NCBI RefSeq assembly: GCF_000422565.1
Contig: NZ_AUMA01000003.1
Span: forward strand, 62,001 to 126,000
Reading direction: 5' to 3'
DNA length: 64,000 nt
Origin: Desulfovibrio aminophilus DSM 12254
GTDB lineage: Bacteria; Desulfobacterota; Desulfovibrionia; Desulfovibrionales; Desulfovibrionaceae
Position numbers and translations under genes: made by a program. Of the stretch, positions 1-10,597 are shown one piece after another. Under the pieces are notes generated by a model that was not told the DNA's origin, did not search any database, and was given only the letters and a program-made list of their open reading frames with translations. Position 1 is the first letter of the stretch, and the number at the start of each line of letters is the position of its first letter.

Positions 1-742
1 CGAGCATGAGCCCGCCTTGGACCACATGCCCCTCGGGCAGGTTCAGTGCGGCCTTGAGAGGGGCCCAGTGTTGGGCGGCGCGGGTGAATATCCCGGCCCA
101 GCAGGCGCCGAAGCCGTTGGCGGCGGCCAGGATTTCCATCCAGGCCACGGCCGTGGCGCAGTCCACCTGGCCCCATCGGGCGCTTTCCGGGGCATGAGCC
201 AGGACGAGGTGCGGCGCGCCGTGCAGGATTCTGTCCTGTCCCTGGTCCCAGGCCGTTATCCAGCCCTTGTAGGGCATGTCCGGCACACTGCGCATCCAGT
301 CCACGGTCATTCCGGCCAGCTCCCGGGTCCGCGCCGGCTCGAGGCTCGCGGCCCAATGCACGGGCTGGGAGTTCACCGCCGAGGGCGCGAAACGGGCAAC
401 GTTCAGCAGGGCTTCGATCTCCCGACGGTCCAGGGGCTCGGGCTTATAGGCCCGGATGGAGCGCCGCGACTTGAGAAGCAGCGTGACGCTTTCCGGTTCC
501 GGAAGGGCGTGGCGTTCCACGGCCGGGAGCGAGCTGGCCGAAATCCCGTTCAGGCTGAGCGCGGCGCGGGGGCAGATGGCCACGCAATGGCCGCAGCCGA
601 TGCACATTTTTTCCGCGGCGCGGCGTAGCGAGGGCAAGCCCTCGGCGTCCACCTCGATGAGCCCGAAGGGGCATTCGCGGGCGCAGAGCCCGTCACGCGC
701 GCAAAGATTGAAATCCACGTCCAGGCGGACGGTTCCGTTCAT
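1..742 (-). CDS. Ferredoxin-nitroreductase fusion, C-terminus beyond the window
   Basis: This gene runs off the left edge; about 247 codons are visible. Residues 1-60 form a two-cluster ferredoxin domain: C14, C20, C24 followed by P25, then C47, C50, C53 and C57 followed by P58. The second position of the first motif is Asp17 instead of Cys. A flavin nitroreductase domain follows, beginning near SRRSIRAYKP and continuing with an APSAVNSQPVHW segment. The family uses FMN to reduce nitro compounds or quinones, here probably fed by the fused clusters. The start at 742 is preferred over an ATG one codon upstream because the AGGAAA ribosome site then has normal spacing. It points the same way as the separate nitroreductase upstream. 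The substrate is unknown. Confidence 0.85.
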   Translation of the reverse strand, partial: MNGTVRLDVDFNLCARDGLCARECPFGLIEVDAEGLPSLRRAAEKMCIGCGHCVAICPRAALSLNGISASSLPAVERHALPEPESVTLLLKSRRSIRAYKPEPLDRREIEALLNVARFAPSAVNSQPVHWAASLEPARTRELAGMTVDWMRSVPDMPYKGWITAWDQGQDRILHGAPHLVLAHAPESARWGQVDCATAVAWMEILAAANGFGACWAGIFTRAAQHWAPLKAALNLPEGHVVQGGLML

Positions 743-842
743 CATGTTTCCTTTTGACGACGTGTTGTTTCTGCGGGTCGCGGCGACCCTCCGGAAATCG
801 GTTTCCACCGGACCGGGAGGGGTTTCGCGACGTCGCGTTCGT

Positions 843-1352
843 TCACCAGCGGTCCGCGTGGATGCGTTCCGGCTTGAAGCGGTCGCGGCGTCCGGATTCC
901 TGGGCGGGACGGCCCAGGACCGCGAAGCCGAGCGGCTTGACGGTTTCGGGCAGGGCGAGGAGCTTGCGGAAGCCCTCTTCGCGGTCGGCCATGGGATGGA
1001 CCCCGGTCCAGACCGCGCCCAAGCCCTTGCCGTGGGCCGCCAGAAGAAGGTTCTGCATGGCCGCCGAACAGTCCTGCACCCAGTAGCCGGGATACTTCTC
1101 CAGAGTCAGCTCGGCGCAGACCAGGATGCCCAGGGGCGCGTGGACGATCATGCCCGCGTAGGGACTGAAGGCGGGGATGGCCTCGCGCAGGGCCTTGTCG
1201 CGGATCACGATGAAATGCCATGGCTGGGCGTTGCCCGCGCTGGGCGCGCTCATGGCTGCTTCCAGGATATCCCGGACCAGTTCGTCGGACACCGGCGCGT
1301 CCTCGAACTTGCGGATGCTGCGCCGGGTATGGATGGCTTCGAAGAGTTCCAT
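843..1352 (-). CDS. Nitroreductase family protein
   Basis: The protein has 169 residues, the usual size of a compact FMN nitroreductase. The N-terminus carries the family signature RRSIRKFEDAPV, followed by the FMN-contact segment SAPSAGNAQPWHF and a late GLGAVWTGVHP segment. The expected role is NAD(P)H-dependent reduction of nitroaromatics, quinones or electrophiles in the cytoplasm. The start has a GGAG ribosome site. The gene is divergent from an HxlR regulator across about 100 bp, an arrangement in which HxlR proteins often control the neighbouring reductase. The exact substrate cannot be read from sequence. Confidence 0.9.
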   Translation of the reverse strand: MELFEAIHTRRSIRKFEDAPVSDELVRDILEAAMSAPSAGNAQPWHFIVIRDKALREAIPAFSPYAGMIVHAPLGILVCAELTLEKYPGYWVQDCSAAMQNLLLAAHGKGLGAVWTGVHPMADREEGFRKLLALPETVKPLGFAVLGRPAQESGRRDRFKPERIHADRW

Positions 1353-1372
1353 GACGGCTCCTTTGGTTTCCG

Positions 1373-1406
1373 GTTTACACTGCCCACTGTTTCATGCAGT
1401 ATACAC
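1373..1406. promoter_or_regulatory. Imperfect palindrome, candidate HxlR operator
   Basis: Two 11-base arms, GTTTACACTGC (1373-1383) and GCAGTATACAC (1396-1406), are inverted repeats matching at 9 of 11 positions across a 12-base spacer. The element lies between the divergent nitroreductase and HxlR genes, where an autoregulatory operator would be expected. Assignment to this regulator is inference. Confidence 0.6.
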
Positions 1407-1456
1407 AAAAAAGCAAGCAGGCACCTGAAAGTCATATAGTATCCGGAAGGAAACCA

Positions 1457-1858
1457 ATGAAGAAAGACAACGCGGAACAGGAATCCAAGAGTTGCGCGGT
1501 GAAGCGGTTGTGCGGCAAGGAATACTGCTGCTCAGTGGAGTTGACGCTCCAGGTCATCGGCGGCAAGTGGAAACCCGTGATCCTCTATCATCTGGGCCGC
1601 CGGGGCACCCTGCGTTTCGGGCAAGTCCGCAAGTCCATGCCGAGCATCACCCAGAAGATGCTCACTCAGCAGCTGCGCGAACTGGAGGCCGACGGCATGG
1701 TGCACCGCGAGGTGCATGCCCAGGTGCCGCCGAAGGTGGAATATTCCCTGACCGAGCTGGGCTTGAGCGTCATGCCGGTGCTCAAGGAGCTGTGCCGCTG
1801 GGGCGGGCAGTACGAGAAGCTGCTCAAGGAGCGCGAGGCGGCGGAACAAGCCGCCTGA
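1457..1858 (+). CDS. HxlR-family winged-helix regulator with N-terminal cysteines
   Basis: The protein has 133 residues with the HxlR (DUF24) core: a VIGGKWKPVILYHL helix, a recognition region around SITQKMLTQQLRELE, and a wing ending in EYSLTELG. Four cysteines (C13, C19, C24, C25) lie before and at the start of the winged helix. In relatives such as YodB, CatR and HypR of Bacillus, N-terminal cysteines sense quinones or disulfide stress, and HypR controls a nitroreductase. The divergent nitroreductase here fits that pattern. The start at 1457 is chosen over an upstream ATG because GGAAGGA sits just before it. Confidence 0.9.
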   Translation: MKKDNAEQESKSCAVKRLCGKEYCCSVELTLQVIGGKWKPVILYHLGRRGTLRFGQVRKSMPSITQKMLTQQLRELEADGMVHREVHAQVPPKVEYSLTELGLSVMPVLKELCRWGGQYEKLLKEREAAEQAA

Positions 1859-1976
1859 GCTGTTCAGTGCGTCTCGCCGCGGCGCATCCGCCTTGAGCGG
1901 TACGGTCCCTGCAAGGTGGCGCGGAGGGGAAAAAAATACCCCCGCCCCATCAACCGAATCGAGGGAGCCGTCCTTC

Positions 1977-2963
1977 ATGCCGCTGTTCGCCGCCGCCAAT
2001 GCGAAACGGGTCATCCCGGAACGGGATGCCGGCGTCGTCTCTGTCCTTCTGCCCGAACACTATCTGCGTACCCCGCTGACGGCCGACCTGGAACGCCTTC
2101 GCGACCCGCGCCGACCGCCCGAGGACGCGCTTTTCGTCAATCTGGTCGCGAAATACTTCTTCGCCTACGTCTACGAGGGGGCGCACGACGCGGTGGTGCC
2201 CCTGCCGGAGATCACGAAGTTGTTCGAACAGTTCAGCCGCCATCAAAGCCTCAACGAGGACGGCGACGACGTGGAGGTCATGAACAGCCTGCGCCAATGG
2301 TCCTTCGCCCTGCGCATGCTGGCCGACCTGCCCAAGACCGCGCACATCCTGCGTTCCGTGGCCTTGCGCCGCCTGTCGCCGAAGATCCTGGAACAGCCTT
2401 ACGTGGGCCTGGACATCGGCACGGGTTCGGGCATCCTCATGCTGGCCGCCGAGGTTCAGGCCCGGCGCAACGGTTTCGACAAGCCGGAAATATGGGGTCT
2501 GGAGTATGACCGCCCGGTGGTCGAACGCTCCAGCGTCCTGGTGCGGAGCCTGGGGGGGGGCGAGGTGGTCTTCGCCGACGCCCGCGACGTGTCCGCCTAT
2601 TCCCCGTTCGCGGACAAGGAACTGAGCTTCGTCTCCAACGAAACCGTCTCAGCCACGCACCAACGCCTGCGGCGGGAGCATTTCGCGAAGATATTCCGGG
2701 CCCTGTTCGGCGCGTGCCGGGGCGGGCTTGAGCACACGGCCTTCTTCCCCGAGGGCCTCATCGTCTACAACAAGGAGATGAACGTCTCGGTCATGCTTTC
2801 GCGGATCAATGGATTCCAGGGAGTGCCCGAGTATGAAACCCTGGACTTCTATCCCCAGGGGCTGTTCATCGAGGGCCGGGTGGTGCCGCTGCACCAACTG
2901 GGCGAGGAGTTCCTGCCCTATCTCACGCCCCTGGGGCGTTCGCTCATCTCCCGGCGCTGGTAG
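1977..2963 (+). CDS. SAM-dependent methyltransferase-like protein
   Basis: The protein has 328 residues. A mostly helical N-terminal half precedes a Rossmann methyltransferase core beginning with [16 protein letters not shown] (motif I) and followed by the acidic motif WGLEYDRP. A later VFADARDVS segment fits the region that contacts the adenine. The start at 1977 is preferred because GAGGGA lies ten bases upstream and the residues encoded before it look like leader sequence. The gene stands alone, and its last 20 bases overlap the end of the converging gene. The substrate is unknown. Confidence 0.7.
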   Translation: MPLFAAANAKRVIPERDAGVVSVLLPEHYLRTPLTADLERLRDPRRPPEDALFVNLVAKYFFAYVYEGAHDAVVPLPEITKLFEQFSRHQSLNEDGDDVEVMNSLRQWSFALRMLADLPKTAHILRSVALRRLSPKILEQPYVGLDIGTGSGILMLAAEVQARRNGFDKPEIWGLEYDRPVVERSSVLVRSLGGGEVVFADARDVSAYSPFADKELSFVSNETVSATHQRLRREHFAKIFRALFGACRGGLEHTAFFPEGLIVYNKEMNVSVMLSRINGFQGVPEYETLDFYPQGLFIEGRVVPLHQLGEEFLPYLTPLGRSLISRRW

Positions 2964-3957
2964 ACGGGTTCGAGCGGAACGTGACCCCGCCCTGGCGCAG
3001 GCGGTATTCCAGCAGGCGGCCGTCGCGGGGATCAAGCACCGCCGTGAGCGTGAAGAACGGTTCGCGGCCGTCGCCGGTCACGGCCCGGACCAGAGGATGC
3101 AGGCTGACGAAGCGGAGATCCTGGAAAATGAGCGTCTCGTGGTCGCCCTCCAGGGTGCGGATCACGGCCGGGTAGCGGCTGAACCACTCGTAGGTTTTGA
3201 ATACATCCGCCTCGCGACCCAAACCGTCCAGCAACCCCTTGTCGGCCTTGGTGTAGATCGTGCCGGACGGAGTTTTGTCCGCATCCTGGAAGCGGATCAG
3301 GGACAGTTCGTAGGTTTCCCCCAGGTCGAGCACTCCTTTCCAATACCAGGGAGTGAACGCCTCGGGGCTGAGGCGCAGGGAGAGGAATTGCCGCCCTTCG
3401 TGGCGCAGGGCCGTTTCCAGGCGGGATTCAAGAACCAGACGGCAGGACCAGCTGGCCAGGGGATAGGCCAGGAGCCAGACCAGCCCGGCCAGGGCCAGTG
3501 AGGTGCGCCGCCCGGGCAGACGCCAGGCCGCCAGGGCCGCCAGGAGCAGGCCCGCCGTGAACACCGGGTCCACGATGAACACGGACTCCAACGTGAAGCG
3601 GGTGTTGCTGAACGGGGCCAGGAGCTGCGTACCGTAGGAGGTCACGTAGTCCAGCCAGAGATGTCCGAGCACTAGGCCGAGCATCAGGAGCCAGGCCTTT
3701 CGGAGCGGGACGTCCCGGACCAGGAGTTTCCAGGTCCCGGCGAGGAGCGCGGCCAGGACGGGCGCGGCCGTCAGGGCGTGGGACAGGGCCCGGTGCTGGA
3801 TGAGATATTTTTCCGGGTCGCCGCCGGTGAAGTTGTCCAGGTCCGGGAACAGGGCCGCCGCGAGGCAGGCGGGCAGCAGCAGGCGGGTTCCGGGCAGGAA
3901 GCGCCGGACGGCCTGGGACGCGAGCAGGCCCGTGGCGGCGTGGGTTACTGGATCCAT
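2944..3957 (-). CDS. YdjM/DUF457-like membrane-bound putative metal-dependent hydrolase
   Basis: The protein has 337 residues. The N-terminal half is membrane-embedded and has the family layout: MDPVTHAATGLLAS at the start, HRALSHALTAAP in the middle, and a GHLWLDYVTSYG helix whose His and Asp could bind metal. The C-terminal half (about 190-337) is soluble and less typical. The family is known mainly from E. coli YdjM, and its activity is poorly defined. The start at 3957 gives the conserved N-terminus; the open frame extends upstream without family similarity. The 3' end overlaps the methyltransferase gene by 20 bases, so there is no room for a terminator between them. Confidence 0.8.
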   Translation of the reverse strand: MDPVTHAATGLLASQAVRRFLPGTRLLLPACLAAALFPDLDNFTGGDPEKYLIQHRALSHALTAAPVLAALLAGTWKLLVRDVPLRKAWLLMLGLVLGHLWLDYVTSYGTQLLAPFSNTRFTLESVFIVDPVFTAGLLLAALAAWRLPGRRTSLALAGLVWLLAYPLASWSCRLVLESRLETALRHEGRQFLSLRLSPEAFTPWYWKGVLDLGETYELSLIRFQDADKTPSGTIYTKADKGLLDGLGREADVFKTYEWFSRYPAVIRTLEGDHETLIFQDLRFVSLHPLVRAVTGDGREPFFTLTAVLDPRDGRLLEYRLRQGGVTFRSNPSTSAGR

Positions 3958-4055
3958 ATGCAACGGATACCTGAGAATCGGCGGCGTTGAAAGGGGTTGT
4001 TGACCTCGCGGCCCGGCGCGGTTAGGGAAGCGGAAACGATCGCGCGGAGGCGGCA

Positions 4056-4697
4056 ATGCTCAAACCATCGGCGGGCGTCAGCCTGGAAGGACTGCCCCAC
4101 ATTTTTTTCGCGGCTTTTTGCACCGTGGTCTTCGCCGTCCTCGAGTGGTGGTTCCCGACCGTTCTCATGCTCGTCCTGACCGCGCTGGCCCTGAATTTCT
4201 TCCGTGATCCCGAGCGGATCCAGCCCGAGGACGCCGAGGCCGTGGTCTCCCCAGCCGACGGCAAGATCGTCAAGATCGGGCGTGAGACCGACCCCGTGTC
4301 CGGTGAGGCCCGTCAGGTCATCTGCGTATTCATGAACATCTTCGACGTGCATGTGAACCGCATGCCCGTCTCCGGCACCATCCAGGCCCTGCACTACCAC
4401 CCCGGCAAGTTCTTCAACGCCTCCCTGGACAAGGCCAGCAAGGACAACGAGCGCAATGTGGTGGAGATCGTGGGCAAGGGCAATCAGCGCTTCACCGTGG
4501 TCCAGATCGCCGGGCTCGTCGCCCGGCGTATCGTCTGCTGGGCGGAGAAGGGCGACAAGCTCAAGCGCGCGGAGCGGTTCGGTCTGATCAAGTTCGGGTC
4601 GCGAGTTGACCTTTACCTGCCCGATGGTTACGATTGCACCGTGTACGTCGGCGATCAGGTGTTCGCCGGCCAGACCGTGGTCGCCGTGAAGCGTTGA
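4056..4697 (+). CDS. psd: Phosphatidylserine decarboxylase proenzyme
   Basis: This enzyme decarboxylates phosphatidylserine to phosphatidylethanolamine at the inner membrane. The protein has 213 residues, matching the short bacterial/archaeal form. Hydrophobic residues 15-50 are followed by VVSPADGKI and MNIFDVHVNRMPVSG. Self-cleavage should occur at Gly181-Ser182 in the KFGSRVDLYLP segment and turn Ser182 into the pyruvoyl group. pssA begins 25 bases downstream and makes its substrate, so the two are very likely co-transcribed. Confidence 0.96.
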   Translation: MLKPSAGVSLEGLPHIFFAAFCTVVFAVLEWWFPTVLMLVLTALALNFFRDPERIQPEDAEAVVSPADGKIVKIGRETDPVSGEARQVICVFMNIFDVHVNRMPVSGTIQALHYHPGKFFNASLDKASKDNERNVVEIVGKGNQRFTVVQIAGLVARRIVCWAEKGDKLKRAERFGLIKFGSRVDLYLPDGYDCTVYVGDQVFAGQTVVAVKR

Positions 4698-4722
4698 CCT
4701 TCCCGGGGCCTGCGACGAGAGA

Positions 4723-5484
4723 ATGAGCGAAAGACCGCTGCCGCGCCACAAGGGCGTGTACATCCTGCCCAACATGTTCACCACGGCCAGCCTGTTCGTG
4801 GGGTTCCTGGGCATTCTCTGGGCCGTGCAGGGCCGCTTCGAGGTGTGCGCGCTGGCAATCCTGGGCAGCGGAATCCTGGACGGACTGGACGGCAAGGTGG
4901 CCCGGCTCACTGGCACCAGCAGCGAGTTCGGGGTGCAGTACGACTCCCTGGCCGACCTCGTGGCCTTCGGAGTGACCCCGGCCATGCTCGTCTACTTCTG
5001 GAAGCTCCAGCAATTCGGCCGCCTCGGACTCATGGCCGCCTTCCTGATCGTGGCCTGCGGCGCGCTCCGGCTGGCCCGCTTCAACGTCCAGACCAAGGTG
5101 ATCTCCAAGAAGTTCTTCATCGGCCTGCCCATCCCGGCCCAGGCCTGCACCCTGGCCACCCTGGTTCTCTTCACCCCGTACATCCCCGAGGCATGGAGCG
5201 GCAGGCCGCTCGCCCTGACGGTCCTGACCATGACCTATGCGCTGTCCTTCCTCATGGTCAGCACCATCCGCTTCGCCTCCTTCAAGGAGTATGGTTTCCT
5301 CAAGGCACACCCCTTCAGCTCGATGGTCACCGCCATCCTGCTGTTCGTGCTCGTGGCCTCCCGGCCGCGCGCCTTGGGCTTCCTGCTTTTCCTCGGCTAC
5401 ATCGCCTCCGGCATTCTCTACACCCTCTTTTATCTTTCCCGCAGGGGCTCCAAGCTCCTACGGGAGACCCCCAAGCTATCCTAG
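4723..5484 (+). CDS. pssA: CDP-diacylglycerol-serine O-phosphatidyltransferase
   Basis: This 253-residue polytopic membrane protein condenses CDP-diacylglycerol with serine to give phosphatidylserine. The CDP-alcohol phosphotransferase motif is complete: D56-G57, A60-R61, G70, D74 and D78. Several hydrophobic segments follow, including one ending near residue 250. With psd directly upstream it forms the two-step route to phosphatidylethanolamine. A GC-rich hairpin without a T tract follows the stop codon. Confidence 0.96.
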   Translation: MSERPLPRHKGVYILPNMFTTASLFVGFLGILWAVQGRFEVCALAILGSGILDGLDGKVARLTGTSSEFGVQYDSLADLVAFGVTPAMLVYFWKLQQFGRLGLMAAFLIVACGALRLARFNVQTKVISKKFFIGLPIPAQACTLATLVLFTPYIPEAWSGRPLALTVLTMTYALSFLMVSTIRFASFKEYGFLKAHPFSSMVTAILLFVLVASRPRALGFLLFLGYIASGILYTLFYLSRRGSKLLRETPKLS

Positions 5485-5518
5485 CCTGACTTCCGTTCCA
5501 GCGACCGTGTCCCCAGTC

Positions 5519-5596
5519 GCCGCGGAACCGGGCCAGGGCCCGGTCGCGGCGTGTTGCCCTAATGCATCGACAAGAGTAAACCCATCGGACGATGGG
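5519..5596 (+). other. Two stem-loops in the leader before leuA
   Basis: Positions 5519-5550 can form a long GC-rich hairpin (outer arms GCCGC/GCGGC, inner arms ACCGGGCC/GGCCCGGT) with no T run. Positions 5581-5596 form a perfect short hairpin, CCCATC-ggac-GATGGG, which ends a few bases before the leuA ribosome site. They could cause a pause or modulate translation. No leucine-rich leader peptide is visible, so classical attenuation is not supported. Confidence 0.45.
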
Positions 5597-5615
5597 CGTC
5601 AGTGGAGGAAAGAAC

Positions 5616-7166
5616 ATGGCTGAGCGCATCTTTGTCTTCGACACCACCTTGCGCGACGGCGAACAGTCCCCGGGCGCGACCATGAACATCCAGGAAAAGG
5701 TGAGCATGGCCCGCCAGCTGGAGACGCTCGGCGTGGACATCATCGAGGCCGGGTTCCCGGCCGCCAGCCAGGGAGACTTTGAAGCCGTGCGGGCCATCGC
5801 CGCCGCCGTGGGCTCGGCCCAGGTGGCCGGGCTCTGCCGGGCCATGCCCGCGGACATCGACCGAGGCTGGGAAGCCATCAAGGAGGCCGCGTATCCCCGC
5901 ATTCATACCTTCCTGGCCACCTCCGACATCCACATGAAGCACAAGCTCCGCAAGACCCCGGAGCAGGTTCTGGAAATGGCCGACGCTGCCGTGCGCCACG
6001 CGATGCGGCACACCGCCAATGTGGAGTTCTCTGCCGAGGACGCCTCGCGTTCGGATTGGGGCTTCCTGGCCAAGGTCTGCTCCGTGGCAGTCAAGGCCGG
6101 GGCCACGACCCTGAACATTCCGGACACCGTGGGCTACATCCAGCCCCACGAGTACGCCGAACTGATCGCCTTTCTGCTCAAGAACGTTGAGGGTGCGGAC
6201 AAGGTCGTCTTCAGCGTGCATTGCCACAACGACCTGGGCTTGGCCGTGGCCAACACCCTGGCCGCCGTGCGGGCCGGAGCCCGGCAGATCGAGGGCACGG
6301 TGCTGGGCATCGGCGAGCGCGCGGGCAACGTGGCCATCGAGGAAGTGGTCATGGCCATGCATACCCGGCCGGACGTCTATCCTTATGAGACGAACATCAA
6401 GACCGAGCAGATTTATCCGGCCTGCCGCCGGCTGTCGCAGATCATCGGCCAGCCCATCCCGCCGTACAAGGCCATCGTGGGGCCCAACGCCTTCGCCCAC
6501 GAGTCCGGCATCCACCAGGACGGCGTGTTGAAAAACCGGCTGACCTACGAGATCATGACCCCGCAGTCCGTGGGCCGTTCCGGCACGGAGATGGTCATCG
6601 GCAAGCACTCCGGCTCCCATGCCATCAAGCGCAAGATCGAGGAGTTGGGCTACTCCCTGGACGAGCAGCAGCTGGCCGTGGTCTTCGGCGCGGTCAAGGA
6701 GCTGGCGGACAAGAAGGAGCAGGTCTTCGACGAGGACGTGGAGGCTCTGGTCCTGGAGAAGGTCTACCGCCGCCGCGACAAATACCGCCTCAAGGACATG
6801 AGCGTGTTTTCGGCCACCGGCGGGGTTCCCCCGCACGCCGCCGTGGTCATGGAGTTCGTCACCCCTGACGGAGTGGAGACGCGGCGCGGCTCGGCCTTCG
6901 GCGAGGGCCCGGTGGACGCCATCTTCAAGTGCATCGGCCGAATGGTGGGCATGACGCCCACCTTGGAACGCTATCAGGTGAACGCGGTCACGGGCGGCAC
7001 GGACGCCCAGGGCGCGGTCACCGTGCGCATAGCGGACAACGGCTTCAAGGCCGTGGGGCGCGGCACCAGCGAGGACGTGCTGGTGGCCAGCGCCCAGGCC
7101 TTCATCACGGCCCTGAATCGTTTGGAGAAGACCAAGGAGGAGAAACGGGAATGCCCCACACTTTAG
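5616..7166 (+). CDS. leuA: 2-isopropylmalate synthase
   Basis: This enzyme catalyses the first committed step of leucine synthesis, condensing acetyl-CoA with 2-oxoisovalerate. The protein has 516 residues. The TIM-barrel catalytic domain opens with [13 protein letters not shown] and carries the metal motif HCHNDLG; a linker with the HESGIHQDG signature follows. The C-terminal 130 residues are the regulatory domain that binds leucine in the family. The start at 5616 follows GGAGGA; an in-frame ATG eight codons upstream lacks a ribosome site. leuC starts 16 bases before this gene ends, so translation is probably coupled. Confidence 0.97.
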   Translation: MAERIFVFDTTLRDGEQSPGATMNIQEKVSMARQLETLGVDIIEAGFPAASQGDFEAVRAIAAAVGSAQVAGLCRAMPADIDRGWEAIKEAAYPRIHTFLATSDIHMKHKLRKTPEQVLEMADAAVRHAMRHTANVEFSAEDASRSDWGFLAKVCSVAVKAGATTLNIPDTVGYIQPHEYAELIAFLLKNVEGADKVVFSVHCHNDLGLAVANTLAAVRAGARQIEGTVLGIGERAGNVAIEEVVMAMHTRPDVYPYETNIKTEQIYPACRRLSQIIGQPIPPYKAIVGPNAFAHESGIHQDGVLKNRLTYEIMTPQSVGRSGTEMVIGKHSGSHAIKRKIEELGYSLDEQQLAVVFGAVKELADKKEQVFDEDVEALVLEKVYRRRDKYRLKDMSVFSATGGVPPHAAVVMEFVTPDGVETRRGSAFGEGPVDAIFKCIGRMVGMTPTLERYQVNAVTGGTDAQGAVTVRIADNGFKAVGRGTSEDVLVASAQAFITALNRLEKTKEEKRECPTL

Positions 7167-8410
7167 CGGAAAAAATCCTGCAGGCCCACACGGCCGACGA
7201 CGCCTCGGAACCCGGGCGCATCGTCCGCTGCCGCGTCGACCTCGTATTGGCCAACGACATCACCGCCCCCCTGGCCATCAAGTCCTTTCGGGCCATGGGT
7301 GCCCAAGAGGTCTTCGATCGCGACCGCGTGGCCCTGGTCTGCGACCACTTCACGCCCAACAAGGACATCGAGTCGGCGGAGCAGGTCCGCACGGTACGCG
7401 AATTCGCCCTGGAAAAGAAGATCACGCACTACTTCGAGGGCGGCGACGTGGGCGTGGAGCACGCGCTGTTGCCGGAACTGGGTCTGGTGGGCCCGGGCGA
7501 CGTGGTCATCGGTGCGGACAGCCACACCTGCACCTACGGCGGCCTGGGAGCCTTCGCCACCGGCATGGGCTCCACGGACATCGCCGCGGCCATGGCCCTG
7601 GGTGAAACCTGGTTCAAGGTGCCGCCGACCATCCGGGTGGAAATGAGTGGTAGCCTGGCCCCCTTCGTGGGCGGCAAGGATCTCATCCTGACGGTCATCG
7701 GCCGGATCGGCGTCTCCGGGGCGTTGTACAAGGCCCTGGAGTTCGGCGGCCCGCTGACCTCCGAACTCTCCGTCGAGGCCCGCATGACCATGGCCAACAT
7801 GGCCATCGAGGCGGGCGGCAAGGTCGGGCTGTTCCCCGTGGACGACAAGACCCTGGCCTTCTGCCGGACGGCCGGGCGCACGGGCGACACCTTGCTGGAC
7901 GCCGATTCCGGGGCCGCCTACGAGCGTGTGCTGCGGATCGACGCCACGGGCATGGAGCCCCAGGTGGCCTGTCCGCACCTGCCGGAAAACGTGCGGCCCG
8001 TGAGTGAACTCAAGGATTTGCGCGTGGATCAGGCGGTCATCGGCTCCTGCACCAACGGCCGCATCTCGGACCTGCGCGAGGCCGCCGCCGTGCTCAAGGG
8101 CCGCAAGGTGAAGAAGAACCTCCGCTGCGTCGTCCTTCCCGCCACCCCGAATATCTGGCGTCAGGCCCTGCGCGAGGGACTCATCGAGACCTTCATGGAG
8201 GCGGGCTGCATCGTGGGCCCGGCCACCTGTGGCCCCTGTCTCGGCGGGCACATGGGCATCCTGGCCAAGGGCGAGCGGGCCGTGGCCACCACCAACCGCA
8301 ACTTCAAGGGCCGCATGGGCAGCCTCGAATCCGAGGTCTACCTGTCCAATCCCTCGGTGGCCGCGGCCAGCGCCGTGGCCGGCGAGATCATCCATCCGGC
8401 GGCGCTCTAG
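7151..8410 (+). CDS. leuC: 3-isopropylmalate dehydratase large subunit
   Basis: This 419-residue aconitase-family subunit pairs with LeuD to isomerise 2- to 3-isopropylmalate. Cluster-ligand motifs are present: the Cys of IGSCTNGR and the two of CGPCLGGH bind the [4Fe-4S] cluster. ADSHTCTYGGLGAFATG is also a family hallmark. The length matches the compact type of bacteria and archaea. The start at 7151 has AAGGAGG upstream and overlaps leuA by 16 bases. leuD follows after nine bases. Confidence 0.96.
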   Translation: MPHTLAEKILQAHTADDASEPGRIVRCRVDLVLANDITAPLAIKSFRAMGAQEVFDRDRVALVCDHFTPNKDIESAEQVRTVREFALEKKITHYFEGGDVGVEHALLPELGLVGPGDVVIGADSHTCTYGGLGAFATGMGSTDIAAAMALGETWFKVPPTIRVEMSGSLAPFVGGKDLILTVIGRIGVSGALYKALEFGGPLTSELSVEARMTMANMAIEAGGKVGLFPVDDKTLAFCRTAGRTGDTLLDADSGAAYERVLRIDATGMEPQVACPHLPENVRPVSELKDLRVDQAVIGSCTNGRISDLREAAAVLKGRKVKKNLRCVVLPATPNIWRQALREGLIETFMEAGCIVGPATCGPCLGGHMGILAKGERAVATTNRNFKGRMGSLESEVYLSNPSVAAASAVAGEIIHPAAL

Positions 8411-8419
8411 GAGGCAGAC

Positions 8420-10050
<1,631 letters not shown>

Positions 10051-10058
10051 TGACGACG

Positions 10059-10085
10059 CGGGGCCGGAGGTTCCCTCCGGCCCCG
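10059..10085. terminator. GC-rich hairpin after leuB
   Basis: CGGGGCCGGAGG (10059-10070) pairs perfectly with CCTCCGGCCCCG (10074-10085) across a 3-base loop, between leuB and the converging small gene. There is no uninterrupted T tract, so efficient intrinsic termination is likely but not certain. Confidence 0.6.
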
Positions 10086-10086
10086 T

Positions 10087-10248
10087 TCAATCCTTGTCCT
10101 CGTCATCCCGGCCCGTGAGCCAGCGCTGGATGGGGTTGCCCTTCTCGCCGGGATGGCGGTCCCGCCAGTTGCGCTTCATGCGCTCGAAGATGATGAAATA
10201 ACCGACCCCGATGGCCAGGACGGCCAGGATGAAGGCCAGATCGCTCAT
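10087..10248 (-). CDS. Small single-span membrane protein
   Basis: This 53-residue protein has one N-terminal membrane segment (residues 3-20, hydrophobic, ending in GVGYFIIF). A basic region, RMKRNWRDRH, and an acidic tail ending DDEDKD follow. Its start ATG overlaps the stop of the GIY-YIG gene as ATGA, so the two are translationally coupled. I do not recognise the family. The clean overlap and protein-like composition support a real gene. Confidence 0.65.
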   Translation of the reverse strand: MSDLAFILAVLAIGVGYFIIFERMKRNWRDRHPGEKGNPIQRWLTGRDDEDKD

Positions 10249-10523
10249 GGCTGCTCCTCGGTGTGCGCCAGTTCCCGGACGAAGGCCAGTTTTTCCCCAG
10301 CCTTGCGGCGACGCACGGCGGCCTCGGCCTTGAGCGCCGCGCTTTTGTCCGCGCAGGGCGCACTGGCGGCCAGGGCCACCGGACGCCGCGCGCGGGTGTA
10401 GCGTGCGCCCGTGCCCGCGTTGTGTTCGGCCAGACGGCGGGCGAGGTCCGTGGTCACGCCGCAGTAAAGGCTGCCGTCGGCGCAGCGCATCAAGTAGACG
10501 AACCAGCCGGTTCCGGCGGGCAT
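10245..10523 (-). CDS. GIY-YIG nuclease-domain protein
   Basis: The protein has 92 residues, about one GIY-YIG module. The signature is FVYLMRCADGSLYCGVTTDL, in which VYL and YCG replace the literal GIY and YIG. LARRLAEHNAGTGARYTRARRP follows with the usual Arg and Asn residues. It resembles the UPF0213/YhbQ group, whose physiological role is unclear. It forms a two-gene unit with the small membrane protein downstream and is divergent from the ABC-F gene. Confidence 0.88.
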   Translation of the reverse strand: MPAGTGWFVYLMRCADGSLYCGVTTDLARRLAEHNAGTGARYTRARRPVALAASAPCADKSAALKAEAAVRRRKAGEKLAFVRELAHTEEQP

Positions 10524-10597
10524 GGGCGATCCTCCCGGGCCGGAGAGCGGCCCTCTTCAGGCTCTATGCCAGGGCGTGGCTCCTGGCAAGGCCGCTC

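Noticed and set aside
5551-5615. Possible leucine leader peptide for leuA attenuation
   Set aside because: The only short frame before leuA lacks a run of leucine codons, and no terminator/antiterminator pair with a T tract follows.
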